From: Deltaproteobacteria bacterium
GTDB lineage: Bacteria; Myxococcota_A; UBA9160
Direction of reading: 5' to 3'
DNA length: 8,506 bases
NCBI GenBank assembly: GCA_003520425.1
Contig: DOUU01000220.1
Span: forward strand, 965 to 9,470
Positions 1-6,803 of this stretch are shown one piece after another (the stretch's first letter is position 1; every line of letters begins with the position of its first letter). The notes beneath the pieces were generated by a model. The model saw only the letters and a list, made by a program, of their open reading frames with translations. It made no database searches and was not told where the DNA came from. Both the position numbers and the translations under genes were made by a program.

Positions 1-803
1 CTCAGGTTGGCATTGTGCGAAATGGCGAGCAGCTCGTTACCCGCCTTGCGCTGCGTGTCCATCCAGTTCCAAAGGTCCTCAGGGTGCCATGAGTCCATCG
101 AGCTAAAGGGCATCTCAGGCACCTTGGCGCAGTCTCGAAAGAAGATATTCCGGTGCAGGTTCCGATTGTTGTACTGGGAAGTGTACTCATACGAGCAAAA
201 TGCTGTGAACTTCCCTGGATGATTGTTTTCCTCGGCGATCTTGACGTTTTCCTTCCAGATGGTGCCAGCCACTTCCGGACTCATGAATGCTTTAATTGGA
301 GGCTGGCTCATGAGACCGACGAGATAGGTAAAGACCTTCTGCACTTCCGCCTGGTCGTTGGGGTCTTTGAGGATGAGCGGCTGTGCCTCAGGCAATTTGC
401 TGATCGCTGAGCCCGGGGTGTTGGCCTCCTTCGAGATTCCCACGTACTCGGAATGGTCAGTCACACCCATGAAGTCCATGGGCGTTTCGATCTTGATGTC
501 ATAACCCATGGGATGCTTGATGGTCTGGCCTTGGGCGTACTTGTAGGCATCGTCGGGCCCCGTGAGGCGGTTGCCCATGACCCAGGCATCCATCGACCAG
601 CTGGTGTGGATGTGCTCCTCCCCAAAGTAGGCGTTGCGGTCGGGATTGCCCTCAACGCGCTGCTCCGCGGGCGGCACTGCGCTCGGTTGCTCTGCGCTCG
701 GCTGCTGTGCCTGTTCGGGCGCCTTGGATTGCCGACAGGAGGTGAGAGCCCACAGGGAGACAAAAACGAGTCCAAGCGTAGAACGTAGCAACCTCGTTCT
801 CAC
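1..803 (-). CDS. DUF3604 domain lipoprotein (N-terminal part, truncated by window edge)
   Basis: Open frame of 267 codons that runs off the left edge, so the C-terminus is missing. The start is the GTG at 803, preceded at 5 nt by GAGGGGG (complement of 809-815). Residues 1-22 form a lipoprotein signal: basic MRTRLLR, a hydrophobic core, and a lipobox LTSC with the lipidated Cys at 23. A Gln/Pro/Ala-rich linker (about 25-50) follows. From residue 53 the family signature begins: NPDRNAYFGEEHIHTSWSMD with an HIH motif at 64-66, TDHSEYVG at 115-122, NLHRNIFF near 215-222, PEDLWNWM near 241-248 and SHNANL at 262-267. These match the DUF3604 family, which is usually over 600 residues. The His-rich motifs resemble the metal site of PHP-type phosphoesterases; that function is inferred, and I know of no established substrate. 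It likely sits anchored in the envelope. It is divergent from the flavin reductase gene. Confidence 0.88.
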   Translation of the reverse strand, partial: MRTRLLRSTLGLVFVSLWALTSCRQSKAPEQAQQPSAEQPSAVPPAEQRVEGNPDRNAYFGEEHIHTSWSMDAWVMGNRLTGPDDAYKYAQGQTIKHPMGYDIKIETPMDFMGVTDHSEYVGISKEANTPGSAISKLPEAQPLILKDPNDQAEVQKVFTYLVGLMSQPPIKAFMSPEVAGTIWKENVKIAEENNHPGKFTAFCSYEYTSQYNNRNLHRNIFFRDCAKVPEMPFSSMDSWHPEDLWNWMDTQRKAGNELLAISHNANL

Positions 804-808
804 GATTT

Positions 809-815
809 CCCCCTC
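809..815 (-). promoter_or_regulatory. Ribosome binding site of the DUF3604 gene
   Basis: GAGGGGG on the minus strand, 5 nt before the GTG at 803. It decides the non-ATG start, which puts a complete lipoprotein signal peptide at the N-terminus. Confidence 0.6.
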
Positions 816-1313
816 ATGGGCACTTCCTGTTGGGCTTGGGAGTTGCAAGCGCCTTCCTTGCTTCAACCGCGATTGACGGGCGCCGTTCGCCGCGTCCAGT
901 ATCGCCTGCCCGTGCCCGTTCTGTGAAGTCTCATCGTGGAGGCGGCTCGAGCCAATCTTCCGTCAAACGCCGCTCGATTGGCCGCCGGAGAGCCCGGCAG
1001 ATGTGGCAAGGGGTCGCACCGGGGGGGGGAATCGTCCCAGGCGAAGATTCACCGTCGCTCCTGGCCCCGCCCGAGCGTTGCGACACCACGGACGTCGACG
1101 ACAGTCACTGGACGTTCTGGACCGGCGCGGTTCGTCTTGCTCGTTGCACATCGTGGAGAGGCGAGGACAATCAAAGACTGGCCTCGAGCACGCGCCAGGC
1201 ACGCGGGGTATGCGACAGAGCACGTTGCCACGGCGAGCTTGCTCGAGAAATGGATCGAGCGAGGCGGAGCAGCGCGTTTGGTTCCCCTACGAGGCTCGCC
1301 GCCACGAGCGCAG

Positions 1314-1320
1314 AAAGGAG
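1314..1320 (+). promoter_or_regulatory. Ribosome binding site of the flavin reductase gene
   Basis: AAAGGAG lies 10 nt before the ATG at 1331. It supports that internal start over the much longer frame opening at 830. Confidence 0.6.
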
Positions 1321-1330
1321 AAGCGAAGCC

Positions 1331-1885
1331 ATGGCCCGAAGAGTCGCCGTGTTCGTAGGCAGCCTGCGCGCTGCGTCGTGGAACCGCAGGGTCGCGCGGG
1401 CGCTGATCGCGCTCGCACCGAGCTCCCTTGAGTTCGAGATCGTCGAGATCGGCCACCTTCCGCTCTACAATCAGGATTTGGACGACGAAGGAGAGCCGCC
1501 GGCTGCGTGGGCGACTTTCCGCCAACAGGTGAAGGCATTCGACGCGGTGCTGTTCGTAACCCCCGAGCACAACCGCTCCGTGCCCGCCGTACTCAAGAAC
1601 GCGATCGACGTGGGCTCGCGCCCCTACGGACAGAGCGTCTGGGATGGCAAGCCAGGCGCCGTCATCAGTGCTTCTCCAGGCGCGATCGGCGGATTCGGGG
1701 CCAACCAACACCTGCGGCAATCGTTCGTCTTCTTGAACGTGCCATGCCTCCAGATGCCGGAGGCGTACATCGGCGCGGTTCACAAGAAGTTCGACGAGAA
1801 CGGAGAACTCGCGGACGACCACACGCGCAAACTCCTGCAAGAGTTCATCAGCGCGTTCGCGGCCTGGGTCGAGCGCAACGGCTAG
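1331..1885 (+). CDS. NADPH-dependent FMN reductase family protein (ChrR/azoreductase-like)
   Basis: A 184-residue flavodoxin-fold oxidoreductase, about the usual length for the NADPH-dependent FMN reductase family (chromate reductase, quinone reductase and azoreductase relatives). The N-terminal beta strand leads into the phosphate-binding loop GSLRAASWNR (10-19), which binds the FMN phosphate. PEHNRSVPAVLKNAID (78-93) is the classic PEYN-S-P-LKNAID motif that contacts the flavin ring, followed by SRP (96-98). SPGAIGGFGANQHLR (115-129) matches the next loop, and PEAY (143-146) the C-terminal element. The expected reaction is NAD(P)H-dependent two-electron reduction of quinones, chromate or azo compounds in the cytoplasm; the real substrate cannot be told from sequence. 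The ATG at 1331 is chosen because AAAGGAG at 1314-1320 precedes it and the family begins just before the GS loop. The frame is open further upstream, but that part looks non-coding. It is transcribed alone. Confidence 0.92.
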   Translation: MARRVAVFVGSLRAASWNRRVARALIALAPSSLEFEIVEIGHLPLYNQDLDDEGEPPAAWATFRQQVKAFDAVLFVTPEHNRSVPAVLKNAIDVGSRPYGQSVWDGKPGAVISASPGAIGGFGANQHLRQSFVFLNVPCLQMPEAYIGAVHKKFDENGELADDHTRKLLQEFISAFAAWVERNG

Positions 1886-2078
1886 ACACCAGGCGAACAC
1901 GACGAACCACGGAACGGAGATCCATTGCAGGGATTGGGGATCGGGATGGCGAGTGGTGTCGAGCCGCGGCCGGCCGCTCTCGGCCGACGCCTTGGAATCC
2001 CAGAGGTTCGAGAGATCGGCAGCTGAACCGCCGGTGGACACAATCTTGAGTTACGGCATGCCCCCCGACCGTGGGCCT

Positions 2079-2699
2079 TCAGATCGGTCGAGTCATCCGG
2101 TACCGGACAAGGCTCTCACGCGGGTGGGAATCCAAGCGCCAGAGATCAGGGGAACCATGCACTGCGGCCATCTGATTGTAGAAGCCCTGCATGCTCCAGC
2201 AAAGCACCTCGGGGAATTCTTTACCGTCCGAAATCTCAAGCACGTATCGGTCCGCATACTCGGGATCGTCCTGCACCTTTAGGTGGCCGAAGTTCAAGAT
2301 CGAGGGGCGGAGCGAAATGAGGCGCCGCAGGTCGCGCCCGAAGGCTTGGTAGCGAACGTGGGGATCCGTCGCCGTCCCGACCGCCATGCGCTTCAAATGC
2401 TCCATTTGGGGGTAGATTCCCTTCCGCAGCAGACGCTCGGCCGCTTCTTCCCCGTGGCGCACCACGTACTCGTTCCTTCCTTTGCCTGCGACATCCCTCA
2501 GGATCTCCATCAGACCTGCGTAGATGCGGATATCGTACCAGGCGACCAATCCCACCGGTCGGTCGAGGGCCTCGAGGCCGCCCGGCGGCAGGTGTCGAGC
2601 GAGCTCGTCTCGTGAAACCTCTCGGGCGGAAAGCAGCTTCAGGGCCTTCTCGACGACGAAGGCGAAGGCTGCGCCCTTGATGGACGGTACTTCCGACAT
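2079..2699 (-). CDS. Uncharacterised paralogous family protein, copy A
   Basis: A 206-residue soluble protein with no signal peptide or membrane segment. It aligns essentially without gaps to copies B and C in this window, at about 45% identity to B by eye over the first half. Shared features are PSIKG (5-9), WYD (54-56), PQME (97-100), AFGRDLR (119-125), DRY (150-152), PEVLCW (163-168), GF-N-M (172-177) and HGSPDLW (181-187). The start is the ATG at 2699: it gives the same N-terminus as the paralogs, and AAGGGTGG lies upstream. A GTG at 2711 is in frame but would add MGDF, absent from C. The layout (xKG near the start, then WY in a helical region, then a Gly-rich C-terminal motif) loosely recalls the myxobacterial paralogous family DUF2378/TIGR02265, but I cannot confirm that. 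Function unknown. It lies downstream of copy B on the same strand and converges with the flavin reductase. Confidence 0.85.
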   Translation of the reverse strand: MSEVPSIKGAAFAFVVEKALKLLSAREVSRDELARHLPPGGLEALDRPVGLVAWYDIRIYAGLMEILRDVAGKGRNEYVVRHGEEAAERLLRKGIYPQMEHLKRMAVGTATDPHVRYQAFGRDLRRLISLRPSILNFGHLKVQDDPEYADRYVLEISDGKEFPEVLCWSMQGFYNQMAAVHGSPDLWRLDSHPRESLVRYRMTRPI

Positions 2700-2798
2700 A
2701 AAGTCACCCACCCTTGGAGTGCAATCGGCCGCGCATGGGGCCGGCTTGAATCACCACCTGAGTGCGGATTCGGAGCGCGCCAGCAGGGAGCGCAGCGA

Positions 2799-2812
2799 CG
2801 AGAGCGCTCTCG
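2799..2812. repeat. 14-bp perfect palindrome upstream of copy A
   Basis: CGAGAGCGCTCTCG is a perfect palindrome about 100 bp before the start of copy A, in the 233-bp gap between copies B and A. Its position and symmetry would suit a dimeric regulator, but in GC-rich DNA it may be chance. No partner site was found. Confidence 0.35.
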
Positions 2813-2932
2813 CACAGAGGGGCCGCAACGGGGCGACTGCCCTTGCCGCTTGAGGCTCCATGGATCAGGCGGGGATCTTGCGTTCCGTGCGCGCCGAGGA
2901 TCGAGGAGAGGTCGGGGACTGGCTGTTAGAAT

Positions 2933-3550
2933 TTAGAAGGAACGGGTCATCCGAAACCGGATGAGCGAGGGCACAGGGCGTTCCCACTTCCAGAGATCCG
3001 GCATGCCGTGCTGTTTCGCCATCCGGTTTACGAAGCCGTCGGTGGTCCAACAGAGGGCTTCCGGATAGGGGGCCACGTCGACATACTCCATGACGTAGCG
3101 GTCTTCGTAGAGAGGTTCGACCTTCACCACCTGTCGGCCGAAGTTCAGAAGACTGCCGTGCATTGTCGTGAGGAGCCGCAGGTCGCGGCCAAAGGCGAGG
3201 AAACGAGCCTCTGGGTCCGTCTTCTGCGCAACCTGGGTTCGGTTCAAATACTCCATCTGCTGATAAAGGCCGGCTTGTCGCAAGAGCTCGGCCGAGCGAG
3301 CACCGCGCTCGCGAAGATATTCGTTGCTTCCCTCACCTTCGACTTCTTTCAGGAAGTCAAGCAGCCGACCGTAGGCCTTCACGTCGTACCAGCTGCTCGC
3401 GGTGATGGGCTGGTTCACGAGCGCAAGGTCGGCCGGCTGGAGGCGCCGCGCGAGCTCTGCTCGGGAGAGGGTGCCTGCAGAAATCAGCTTCAAGATATCT
3501 TCCACGGCACGGACGAAGACCGACCCTTTGATGGAGGGTACTGCTGACAT
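2933..3550 (-). CDS. Uncharacterised paralogous family protein, copy B
   Basis: A 205-residue paralog of copy A (about 45% identical) and of the plus-strand copy C. It carries every conserved block: PSIKG (5-9), WYD (54-56), YQQME (96-100), AFGRDLR (119-125), DRY (150-152), PEALCW (163-168), GF-NRM (172-177) and HGMPDLW (181-187). It is predicted soluble and mixed helical, without signal peptide or membrane helix. The start at 3550 is preferred because MSAVPSIKG matches the other two copies and AAGAG lies 5 nt upstream; a TTG at 3568 would add six residues missing from C. The gap of 233 bp to copy A argues for separate promoters rather than tight coupling, though cotranscription is possible. 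Copies A and B look like an old tandem duplication on the same strand. Function unknown; remote similarity to DUF2378/TIGR02265 is only a guess. Confidence 0.86.
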   Translation of the reverse strand: MSAVPSIKGSVFVRAVEDILKLISAGTLSRAELARRLQPADLALVNQPITASSWYDVKAYGRLLDFLKEVEGEGSNEYLRERGARSAELLRQAGLYQQMEYLNRTQVAQKTDPEARFLAFGRDLRLLTTMHGSLLNFGRQVVKVEPLYEDRYVMEYVDVAPYPEALCWTTDGFVNRMAKQHGMPDLWKWERPVPSLIRFRMTRSF

Positions 3551-3970
3551 AGGGCTCTTGATCGGCAAGGGTGGCGGGTCGCTTGAGGTTTCTCTGCGGA
3601 CTCAAAGCCCAGCGGCCACGCTGGCCAGAGGACTCTTGGCGTAGGTCGCTGATGGCGGCGCCCCGCAGGGCGAAGCGCTCGCAGATCAGGCGAGCGTGGG
3701 TCAGAGCCGGAGGAGCAATCGCCGCGGAGGTGCTGTGAAAAAACACCAGAAGCGCGGGGAACCGTCGGTCTTTGGACGCCACCCTTCCCACCGGATGAGC
3801 GGCAGCTTTGCCCACTCGAATGCTGTCATGCATGAGGCCCGGGGTGGCGGCTTCCAAGGCGCCACCCATCGGCAGGGCGCGGCAGGTCGTCGCTGCCTGC
3901 GCGTTACGGCCGAACGTGGCGCGGATCCCACGGCGCGCGCCGGGCGGCCTTCATCGTCGCACGGTGAGTC
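3551..3970. other. Intergenic region between gpsA and copy B, no supported gene
   Basis: These 420 bp lie downstream of gpsA and upstream of copy B, both on the minus strand. Open frames exist on both strands, but they are Arg/Pro-rich or overlap copy B and show no recognisable domain. The region should contain the gpsA transcript end and the promoter of copy B. It holds the inverted repeat listed at 3842-3867 and a 12-bp GC palindrome CGGCGCGCGCCG at 3931-3942, 28 bp past the gpsA stop. Confidence 0.5.
3842..3867 (-). terminator. Possible transcript-end hairpin downstream of gpsA
   Basis: GGGTGGCG (3842-3849) and CGCCACCC (3860-3867) form a perfect 8-bp GC-rich stem around a 10-nt loop, about 100 bp after the gpsA stop codon. 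No T-tract follows on either strand, so it is not a canonical intrinsic terminator. It could stabilise the transcript 3' end. Confidence 0.3.
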
Positions 3971-4963
3971 TCACTCGGAGCCGGGCGGATGGTGCCGGAC
4001 GAGGCCCCGGTAGGCTTCGATTGCGCTCTGGCCTTCATAGAGGACGCGGTGGATCTCCTTCGAGATTGGCATCGCCACGTCATAGCGCCGTGCGAGCTCC
4101 AGAATCACTCCGCAGGTGTGGACGCCTTCAGCGACCATGTGCATATCCGCCACAATTTCGTCGAGCTTTCGACCTTTGCCCAGCTGCTCTCCGACGTAAC
4201 GATTCCGGCTCAGGGGACTCACGCAAGTGGCAAGAAGATCACCGAGGCCTGCGAGCCCTGCAAAGGTTCGCGGCTCTCCCCCCATGGCGACACCAAGACG
4301 CGTCAGCTCTGCAAGGCCGCGGGTGATGACAAGAGCGCGGGTGTTGTCGCCCACCCCTACGCCGTCCGCCATGCCCGCTGCGATCGCAATGACGTTCTTC
4401 AGGGCGCCTGCAGCTTCGACGCCGATCATGTCGTGGGCGGTATACACGCGGTACAGGCCGCGATTGAAGACGCCCTGGAGGTGTTTCGCGACGGCTGCGT
4501 CCTGGCAGGCGACGACGGCCCCTGCCGCGTAGCCGGCCATGATCTCGCGCGCCAGGTTGGGTCCGGACAGCACTGCGCTTGGGTTGTCCGGGAGGATCTC
4601 GCCGATCACCTCGGTCATCCGGAGAAGCGTGGACGGCTCAAAACCTTTGGCAACGCTCACGACGGGCGCGCGGCGCCGGACGAAAGGGCCGGCCTGCTCC
4701 AATACCGCCCGAAAGTAGGGCGACGGCACGGCCACCACGACCACCTCGGCTCCCGCAACCGCTTCCTGCAAAGAGCGCGTGGCTCGCAGGGAGGCGGGAA
4801 GCGTAAATCCACCGACGTAGAGGGAGTTGGTGTGGCGGCCGTTGATCTCCGCAACCACCTCGTCCTCACGGGCCCAGATGGTGGCGGGTCCGTGCCGCGC
4901 ACACATCGACGCGAGCGTGGTTCCCCAGGACCCCGCACCGATCACTGTGATCCTCGACTTCAT
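3971..4963 (-). CDS. gpsA: Glycerol-3-phosphate dehydrogenase [NAD(P)+]
   Basis: A 330-residue cytoplasmic enzyme, normal length for GpsA. It reduces dihydroxyacetone phosphate to sn-glycerol 3-phosphate, the backbone for phospholipid synthesis. The N-terminal Rossmann domain starts at once with VIGAGSWGTTLA (7-18), followed by AVPS (78-81) and SVAKG (103-107). SGPNLAREI (133-141) matches the family's SGP-A-E motif. The C-terminal helical domain has EAAGALKNVIAIAAG (183-197) with the catalytic Lys at 189, GDNTRALVITRG (205-216), GLAGLGDLLATC (236-247) with the conserved GLGD, and SRNR (252-255). All expected catalytic residues are present. The ATG overlaps the plsC stop as ATGA, and there is no strong ribosome binding site, so translation is probably coupled to plsC. 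Confidence 0.97.
   Translation of the reverse strand: MKSRITVIGAGSWGTTLASMCARHGPATIWAREDEVVAEINGRHTNSLYVGGFTLPASLRATRSLQEAVAGAEVVVVAVPSPYFRAVLEQAGPFVRRRAPVVSVAKGFEPSTLLRMTEVIGEILPDNPSAVLSGPNLAREIMAGYAAGAVVACQDAAVAKHLQGVFNRGLYRVYTAHDMIGVEAAGALKNVIAIAAGMADGVGVGDNTRALVITRGLAELTRLGVAMGGEPRTFAGLAGLGDLLATCVSPLSRNRYVGEQLGKGRKLDEIVADMHMVAEGVHTCGVILELARRYDVAMPISKEIHRVLYEGQSAIEAYRGLVRHHPPGSE
4960..4963 (-). promoter_or_regulatory. ATGA stop-start overlap coupling plsC to gpsA
   Basis: The TGA stop of plsC and the ATG of gpsA share four bases. With no clear ribosome binding site ahead of gpsA, this points to reinitiation by ribosomes that finish plsC. Confidence 0.75.
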
Positions 4964-5814
4964 CGCTGCGTGGGCTGAGATGTGGCATGCACACCAAACG
5001 CATGACCCGCAAAGGATCCGAGGTCTCGTCGATCGGCGACTCCACCGTCCTCGGGGCGGAGCGACTGGGCCAGTGCCTTGAGTACGTGCGCCTTCAGCTC
5101 ATGACGAGCCTCAAGCGTGAGCCCGGTGGTCGGGATTGGGTCAAGGATTTCCACCACCACACGGCCCCCGAGAATGGTGAGGTATCCGTGGGCGGGCATG
5201 ACGTATGCGGTGTTGTGGATGGCGACGGGCACGACCGGGACCTGGTGCTCGATGGCAAGCACGAAGGCGCCCCCTTTGAACGGGAGCATCTGGCCTTCCG
5301 GTGCGCGCGTGCCCTCGGGAAAGATAACGAGCGATATGGTCTTCCCTAGCTTCGCACAAGCTTCCTCGAGCGTCCGCTTGGCGACCTGCGGATTTTCTCG
5401 GTCGATCGGAATCATGCCCACGGCACGCATCGCCGTTCCGAGCACGGGCTCATCGAAGAGCTCCCGTTTGGCGGCGTAGCGTGACGTCGGGAGCGCCGCC
5501 ATCAGCGCGCTGATGTCTGCGTGGCTGCGGTGATTCGGCGTGAAGACGTAGGCCTGCTTCGGATCCAGCTTCTCCATCCCCGTTACTTCGACTCGGATGC
5601 CGACAATCCGGTTCATGAGCCTGGCCGAAGCGGAGAAGATCCGGTGGCCATAGCCATGGTCCGGGCGGAGCCTCTCCGCCCAGACGACCAACGAGCCCGC
5701 GATGAAGAGGTGGGCCCGCCAGACGAGGCGGTTTAGCGACACACGCCACCCGCGACTCGGTGATTCGCCGGCCCCCAGTGTGTGTTGCTGCTCTGCGCTC
5801 ACGCTGCTCTGCAT
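4960..5814 (-). CDS. plsC: 1-acyl-sn-glycerol-3-phosphate acyltransferase (PlsC family)
   Basis: Transfers an acyl chain to lysophosphatidic acid to form phosphatidic acid at the inner face of the cytoplasmic membrane. From the ATG at 5814 it has 284 residues. A hydrophobic segment (about 28-46) should anchor the N-terminus. The acyltransferase motifs are in order: NHRSHAD (94-100) with the catalytic H-x4-D at His95/Asp100, GMIPIDRE (133-140), FPEGTR (165-170) and VPVVPVAI (192-199). The frame stays open to a GTG at 5976, but codons above 5814 have weaker third-position GC and match nothing in the family, so I place the start at 5814. No upstream Shine-Dalgarno is strong, and a GTG nearer the membrane segment is also possible. 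The stop overlaps gpsA by 4 bp, so the two form an operon for phospholipid synthesis. The C-terminal 30 residues are a low-complexity tail. Confidence 0.9.
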   Translation of the reverse strand: MQSSVSAEQQHTLGAGESPSRGWRVSLNRLVWRAHLFIAGSLVVWAERLRPDHGYGHRIFSASARLMNRIVGIRVEVTGMEKLDPKQAYVFTPNHRSHADISALMAALPTSRYAAKRELFDEPVLGTAMRAVGMIPIDRENPQVAKRTLEEACAKLGKTISLVIFPEGTRAPEGQMLPFKGGAFVLAIEHQVPVVPVAIHNTAYVMPAHGYLTILGGRVVVEILDPIPTTGLTLEARHELKAHVLKALAQSLRPEDGGVADRRDLGSFAGHAFGVHATSQPTQR

Positions 5815-6065
5815 ACGACCCACCGACGCCAACTCTACGCCGAACGTGAGGAAGCTGGGAAGCATCTTTTGTGCCAGTTCCCGATGGGGGGCACCTGCGA
5901 ACTGCCCTCCGTCCCAGTCCCGATCGTGACTAAGTGTCGCATCGAAGGACATCGAAAACGGCGCTTTGGGCCTCACTTACCGTCGGATAAGCACGTGCCG
6001 AAGGACGCCGGCTCGCACAGTGGCACCGAGCGGTGGCACGCCGGGTGCATAGGTCGCGATCCAGC

Positions 6066-6070
6066 GGAGG
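6066..6070 (+). promoter_or_regulatory. Strong ribosome binding site of the small helical protein
   Basis: GGAGG, 8 nt before the ATG at 6079, one of the best Shine-Dalgarno matches in the window. It supports the small gene as truly translated. Confidence 0.75.
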
Positions 6071-6078
6071 AATGAACG

Positions 6079-6399
6079 ATGACGCAACCGAAGAAGACGA
6101 AGGGCGACGGCCGGGCCGAGGCAAAGAGACTTGTAGACCTTGTGCAGAGAGAAATCGACGATGGCGCGACCAGCGTGGAAGAAATCCACAAGGCGATTGC
6201 AAACCTGCCTCTCGAAGTTCTCGATCGCCTCGACATCTTCCACGAGACGTCGAAGGGCGCGCGCAAGGTCCAGGACGCCACGATCGGTGCGATGTACGAC
6301 GTGATCCGCAAGGTCAATGATGAGGTGGGGAGGCTCGCAAAGGAGTTCCTGACAGGCCGACCTGGACATAGAGAGGGCACGCACACACACGCCAGGTGA
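6079..6399 (+). CDS. Small charged helical protein, conserved-hypothetical type
   Basis: A 106-residue protein of unknown function with a strong ribosome binding site. After a lysine-rich N-terminus (1-16) the sequence is almost entirely amphipathic helix: VEEIHKAIANLPLEVLDRL (33-51), then RKVQDATIGAMYDVIRKVND (62-81) and a closing EVGRLAKEFL. The tail after 92 is polar and His-rich and probably disordered. It has no signal peptide, membrane helix or Cys. The EIHKAIANLP and VQD-TIGAMYD-IR-VN segments look like a family signature that I recall from proteobacterial hypothetical proteins, without a firm name. A phasin-like, granule- or membrane-surface coiled protein is one possibility from the composition alone. 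It is divergent from plsC, with the space between 5815 and 6078 available for both promoters. Confidence 0.8.
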   Translation: MTQPKKTKGDGRAEAKRLVDLVQREIDDGATSVEEIHKAIANLPLEVLDRLDIFHETSKGARKVQDATIGAMYDVIRKVNDEVGRLAKEFLTGRPGHREGTHTHAR

Positions 6400-6803
6400 G
6401 GCGGTCCAGTGTCTCACGCCTTCTGAGACCGGCGCCGCCAAGCGCCTCGCGGAGCACAAGGCTCTGGGAGGACTGTCGTGGAGTCCCGTGTTCCTGAGGC
6501 TGGCCCTCAGGAAAGGGGCCCGAGTGTCGGGGGGTCTGAGGAGCCAAAGCCGCGCGAGCGGCTGTGCCTTTCTCCCAGCCAAGCCTGGCCGTCGCAAACC
6601 CGCGCTGCCCGCGAGTTCTGAGGCAACGCTCGCCACGAAAGCGCAAGGTCGCGACACGTCGACCGCCAACCCAGGTGGCGCGGCTTCGCACCCCGAGCAA
6701 GCCGCGAACCCGAGAGACAAACCCGCCCGAGAACGCGGTTGCATCGCGGCGGCCGCGCAGGCGAAGATGCCGCAAGTCGAGCTCACCCCCTGCGAGGTCG
6801 CCC
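6400..6803 (+). other. Intergenic region without a supported gene
   Basis: This 404-bp stretch lies between the small helical protein and the cupin, both on the plus strand. Long open frames occur on both strands, but they read as Arg/Pro/Ser-rich low-complexity sequence typical of GC-rich non-coding DNA. The cupin frame is open back to 6564, yet residues before the GTG at 6804 resemble no cupin. A short hairpin GTCTCA/TGAGAC (6411-6429, 7-nt loop) sits 12 nt after the upstream stop codon. Confidence 0.5.
6491..6513. repeat. Perfect 9-bp inverted repeat
   Basis: TTCCTGAGG (6491-6499) and CCTCAGGAA (6505-6513) pair perfectly around a 5-nt loop. It lies about 90 bp past the stop of the small helical protein gene. 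It may mark the transcript end or a protein binding site, but no T-tract follows. Confidence 0.45.

Larger units (their letters stand above)
804..1330. other. Divergent intergenic region without a supported gene
   Basis: This 527-bp stretch separates the minus-strand DUF3604 gene from the plus-strand flavin reductase and must carry both promoters, although I could not place convincing -35/-10 boxes. The flavin reductase frame stays open upstream to 830, but that extension is Arg/Ser-rich and matches nothing in the enzyme family. Two features stand out: a run of nine G at 1021-1029, and an inverted repeat of CTTGCTCGA (1238-1246) with TCGAGCGAG (1254-1262), which pair over 9 positions with one G-T wobble around an 8-nt loop. 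Confidence 0.5.

Noticed and set aside
1966..1977. 12-bp palindrome GCGGCCGGCCGC after the flavin reductase gene, considered as a terminator
   Set aside because: Self-complementary GC repeat without a loop or a T-tract. Expected by chance in such DNA.
1049..2041. 330-codon minus-strand open frame opposite the flavin reductase
   Set aside because: It is the antisense frame of a strongly supported enzyme, Arg-rich in its extension, with no recognisable domain.
3357..3869. 170-codon minus-strand frame upstream of and overlapping copy B
   Set aside because: It overlaps the N-terminal third of copy B in another frame and shows no domain. Copy B is supported by its paralogs.
6564..6803. 80-codon N-terminal extension of the cupin frame
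   Set aside because: The extension is Arg/Pro-rich and unlike cupins; the GTG at 6804 has its own ribosome binding site.
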